Shown here piece after piece: positions 61,131 to 64,000 of a DNA stretch of 64,000 nt (positions within the stretch are counted from its first letter, which is position 1; each line of letters begins with the position of its first letter). The translations under genes were made by a program, and so were the position numbers. Source of the stretch: Crotophaga sulcirostris (lineage: Eukaryota; Chordata; Aves; Cuculiformes; Crotophagidae); assembly GCA_013397455.1 (NCBI GenBank), contig VYZB01000077.1:1237014-1301013 (forward strand). Reading direction: 5' to 3'. Below the pieces are notes generated by a model. That model ran no database searches, was not told the DNA's origin, and worked only from the letters and a program-made list of their open reading frames with translations.

Positions 61131-61689
61131 AAAAGTAAAAAAATTTAAATCATAAATCAATATTTATATTTTCTAGAGTTGAAGGAAGTCAGTGTTTCTT
61201 TTGTTTCAACCCAAATGGCTGAATAAAAATTATGGGAAATTTGAAAGCACTCTTTAGGAATACCTCTTTTTTGTGGTTGTTCTTCCTCCCCCTAAAAAAT
61301 ATTTTTATTTTCACCATTGTCATATCCAGCAACTCTGATGAACACTCTGACAAACATGATAAACATTCTGATAAACACACTGATAAAGTTTGTATTGTTG
61401 AAGTCTTGTAGAAACATTTGTGGAAATGGTGGGTGAGGAAAATCATGATTTCATGAGAGATTCAGTTTCTTCAGGAAATATTTCCCTTGTGGCAATAGAG
61501 AAGCCATGTTTATTGAAAGCTAGATTAAAAGCAATTTTTACTAATTGTAGGGAACACGCACAGATTCTCACTGGGCCTGAATCTGTGCCTCTCTTCACTG
61601 CCATCCCATCCCAGAAGTCCACCTGCACTGTAGAAATACTGTGCCATTCCGTTGCAGGTTTCTCCTGCCACGTGCTTATATGAGAGCTG
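61131..61689. other. Non-coding, no gene seen
   Basis: Overlapping plus and minus frames at 61,420-61,706 (87 codons each) have no motif. The stretch around 61,320-61,385 has four copies of a GATAAACAC/TGATGAACACTCTGA-like unit (an approximate short tandem repeat). Confidence 0.4.
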
Positions 61690-62110
61690 CAGCTGCACCC
61701 CTCCATGAGGCAGGTTTCAGATTTGAACCCAAGTCCTTCATGTAGGTGCCTCCACCCTGCTGCTGCTGCTGCTGGGCTCCCAAAACTGAGTCAGGTGCCA
61801 TCTAGAAGGAGAGCAATATGACTTCGGTAGCAAGACTCGCAGTGTGAAGACTGTTGTTTGGTCCTACAGGTAGGTCCTGAGTTACAGGAGGGGCCTCTCA
61901 CCACCATGCGGTCCTACTCTCCATCAAGAGGTCTTCTCCATCTCTCCTGGCCAAGCCACTTTGCTGTACTGCGGGAGATGCAATGTCTGACCATAACAAA
62001 CTGCATTTCCCTAAGGATGTGGGTGCTGTGACGTTTTGTGAATCCTGGCAGACCTTAGGCAGCAGAGGACAATGCCCTAAGCACAGTGCTCAGCTCTGCA
62101 GGGGCAGAAA
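61690..62110. other. GC-richer block, possible old SINE relic
   Basis: GC-richer than its surroundings, with a (CTG)5 run at about 61,757. TCAGATTTGAACCCAAGTCC followed by GTAGGTGCCTCCACCC resembles the reversed B-box region of a tRNA-derived SINE, but no matching 3' half is evident. The remainder is unassigned. Confidence 0.25.
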
Positions 62111-62149
62111 TGGCATGTGGTACGCTCAGTAGCACAATTTAAGCACCAG

Positions 62150-62480
62150 TGCCAATGTTGCATCATTAGCTACTTAGTTTTTCTTAGATGATGTCCAATA
62201 TAGTTATTGGGATTGCATTGTAAGTTAAGTCGAGTGCTAAGGCCAATTCATGGAGCTGGGAATATTTCGGAGGTATTTGGTCTTTTTCTGGTGAACAGGA
62301 AAAAATATTCCTTTCGCCTTGTTGATCCAACTCATGATTATCCACTGTAATTACTCATGATGTTAATACCTTGTCATAACTTTATTTTGCATTATGACTA
62401 TTAGCCACGAATCATTAATAAGATGCTAACCTTTACTTGGTATTCCATCTGTCACTGGAATACCAGAGTTCAGGTATTAC
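62150..62480. promoter_or_regulatory. Probable conserved non-coding element
   Basis: TTGCATCATTAGCTACTTAG, TTCATGGAGCTGGGAATATT, CTTTCGCCTTGTTGATCC, CTCATGATTATCCACTGTAA, TTACTCATGATGTTAATACC and ACGAATCATTAATAAGATGC. Repeated TCATGA-T/ATTA words and preserved CpGs in repeat-free DNA. Inferred from motif style. Confidence 0.35.
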
Positions 62481-64000
62481 AAATCAGTTTTAAAAGTTCA
62501 ACATCAGTTTGAACATTTCAAAGCATACCTGTTTCTTTCAAGATTTCATAAAAGAATGTTTCAAAATTAATTTTTTTTAAATTCTGTTTTGTCAGTCCGT
62601 TCGCACGTTTCAGAAAGCAACTAAGGTAAGGAGTAAATTATTTGGGATATTCAAATCATAGAGCTAATCCAAGTTCCGTTCAAGTGAACAAAATGTATTG
62701 GATTTACTTCTTTCAGTAGAATCCACCTTACAGAGATGTTAATTTGGACATAGTCGCATGTGGTGTTTGGAAGGGAAGGATGCTGTGGATAAATGCATTT
62801 CACTACGTATTAATTTTCAGCTATTTTTCCATTGCCATTCACTTCAAGTTATTTTATGGTACCCATTAAAATTTGGAGAAGCTGGTGTCTTGGTAGACTT
62901 TGGTGCATCCAAACATGAAGAGATGACTAGACCTGGATCCTGTAGCCTGGGCTCTGAGGGTCGGCACCGACACTAGCACACAGCCCTTTTGAGATCAGAA
63001 GGATCAATGGGTACCACCATCCACTCTTTGGATCAGACTGCAGGAAGGTGACCTAGGCTGAAGCAGACCCCAGCTCTGGTTGTCAGGAACCTTATAACAT
63101 AGGACCTGCTGAAACTCATTTCAACCTGCCTCTTCATCAGATGATAGAAACCATTTTAGGCAATGCCATATCAGATTACCATAAAAAATATTTGAGCTAC
63201 CAGTTGTTACTTTATGATGCATACTGCATAACTATTTACTATTATTTACTTACTAACCAGAAAAACAAGAGCCAAAATCTGGAATTCATCAACTAATAGA
63301 GAAAGATTTGTATAAAGCTCCTGCTGTGCTTGGTATACCACATATGTCTGAGGCCAATTCCATAAAAAGAAACTCAACATGAGGCTGCTCCTATTTTAAT
63401 TCAGGCTTAAAGATGCATACACAATCTTTTATAGTAGTTTGGATGTGAAAACATTAATAGTGTTTTCCTATAAAAAAAAGATTAGAACTAAAAATAATGA
63501 GGATTTTAATAGAGGCAAGACAGGAGGAAGAGAAAGGCGTTGTAAGGGTGTCATTGCTGGTTTGTGGCAGCTTTTTTGGGTCTCATAAAACAACGAGAGC
63601 CTTACAGTGCCTGAGCTGAGGGGCAGCCAGTCTCCATCCCTGGGATTTCCCCCGGCCCCAACTGTAGGCACCACACAGTTCCTGAGGCTCTTTCTGAGTT
63701 CAAAACCCCTTCTAGATGTGGATTGAGGTTCAGGTGAGGGAGCCTTCATTCGGGACATTTGTTTTGCTTTGCAGTGAGAGGTGGGGAAGTGATTAATCAG
63801 CAGCTGCGGGGGCCGGGGATGCTTTACTGTATGGCCACAGCTCACTGGGGCTCAGTGGAGCAGGCAGCAGGGATTGACATGACAGCAGCACTGCTGGTGT
63901 CCTCAGCCAGGGCAGCGGAGCCCTTGTTTGTGTCCCAGGCACCATAAAATATCACTTGAATCATTCAGTCCAGCTGTATAATTTTGACATTATTTCAATA
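62481..64000. other. Non-coding, no gene seen
   Basis: AT-rich, becoming GC-richer from about 63,590 (CCCCCGGCCCC, GCTGCGGGGGCCGGGGATGC). The overlapping frames at 63,468-63,947 have no motif. The right-hand patch is too CpG-poor to call an island. Confidence 0.4.

Noticed and set aside
1..64000. CRISPR arrays, operons, tRNA or rRNA genes
   Set aside because: No direct-repeat/spacer arrays, no ribosome-binding-site-led gene series and no recognisable tRNA cloverleaf or rRNA core; the DNA is vertebrate.

Overview
The window is vertebrate nuclear DNA, almost certainly from a bird. The evidence is several CR1 LINE fragments with avian-type 3' ends (inverted ATTCTATGA- or ATTCT-type tails), a long terminal repeat of a kind I recognise from many bird genomes, an ancient MIR-like SINE and a very old CR1 layer. 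It is AT-rich, has no compact prokaryote-like gene layout, and no open frame reads as a complete protein gene. It is best read as the 5' part of one large gene: a CpG-island edge at the left border, one small start-codon exon near 11.4 kb, then more than 52 kb of intron. A gene-poor regulatory region would look similar.

Layout. 1-215 is the edge of a CpG island. 216-11,357 is non-coding and holds an ancient sense CR1 (about 5.96-6.46 kb), a 550-bp block open on both strands that I cannot name (5.36-5.90 kb), and conserved-looking AT-rich stretches (9.7-9.9 and 10.6-11.3 kb). 11,358-11,465 is a well-formed candidate exon: acceptor, upstream in-frame stop, an ATG opening the peptide MEDPQGINGKS, and a consensus GTAAGT donor. 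Its residue spacing recalls the N-terminus of EYA4, but this is a tentative memory-based match.

11.5-42.5 kb is non-coding and rich in transposon fossils: CR1 pieces at 14.3-15.2 (+), 22.6-23.6 (-, ancient), 25.96-26.1 (-), 30.6-31.0 (-), 35.8-36.4 (-) and 41.7-41.9 kb (-), a MIR-like SINE at 28.2 kb, a confident solo LTR at 38.96-39.54 kb and a probable second LTR at 37.01-37.52 kb. Two G-quadruplex-capable tracts lie at 28.70 and 41.37 kb.

42.5-64 kb is poorer in transposons (CR1 at 47.5 and 60.2 kb). It contains several long AT-rich stretches with dense TAATTA/ATTA, octamer-like and palindromic motifs that look like conserved non-coding elements (42.5-43.0, 51.2-51.4, 53.3-54.0, 54.3-54.5, 59.4-59.9, 60.9-61.1 and 62.15-62.5 kb). 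That is typical of long introns of developmental regulators. I see no new gene system. The main leads are the start-codon exon, the conserved-looking clusters and a few unexplained blocks.
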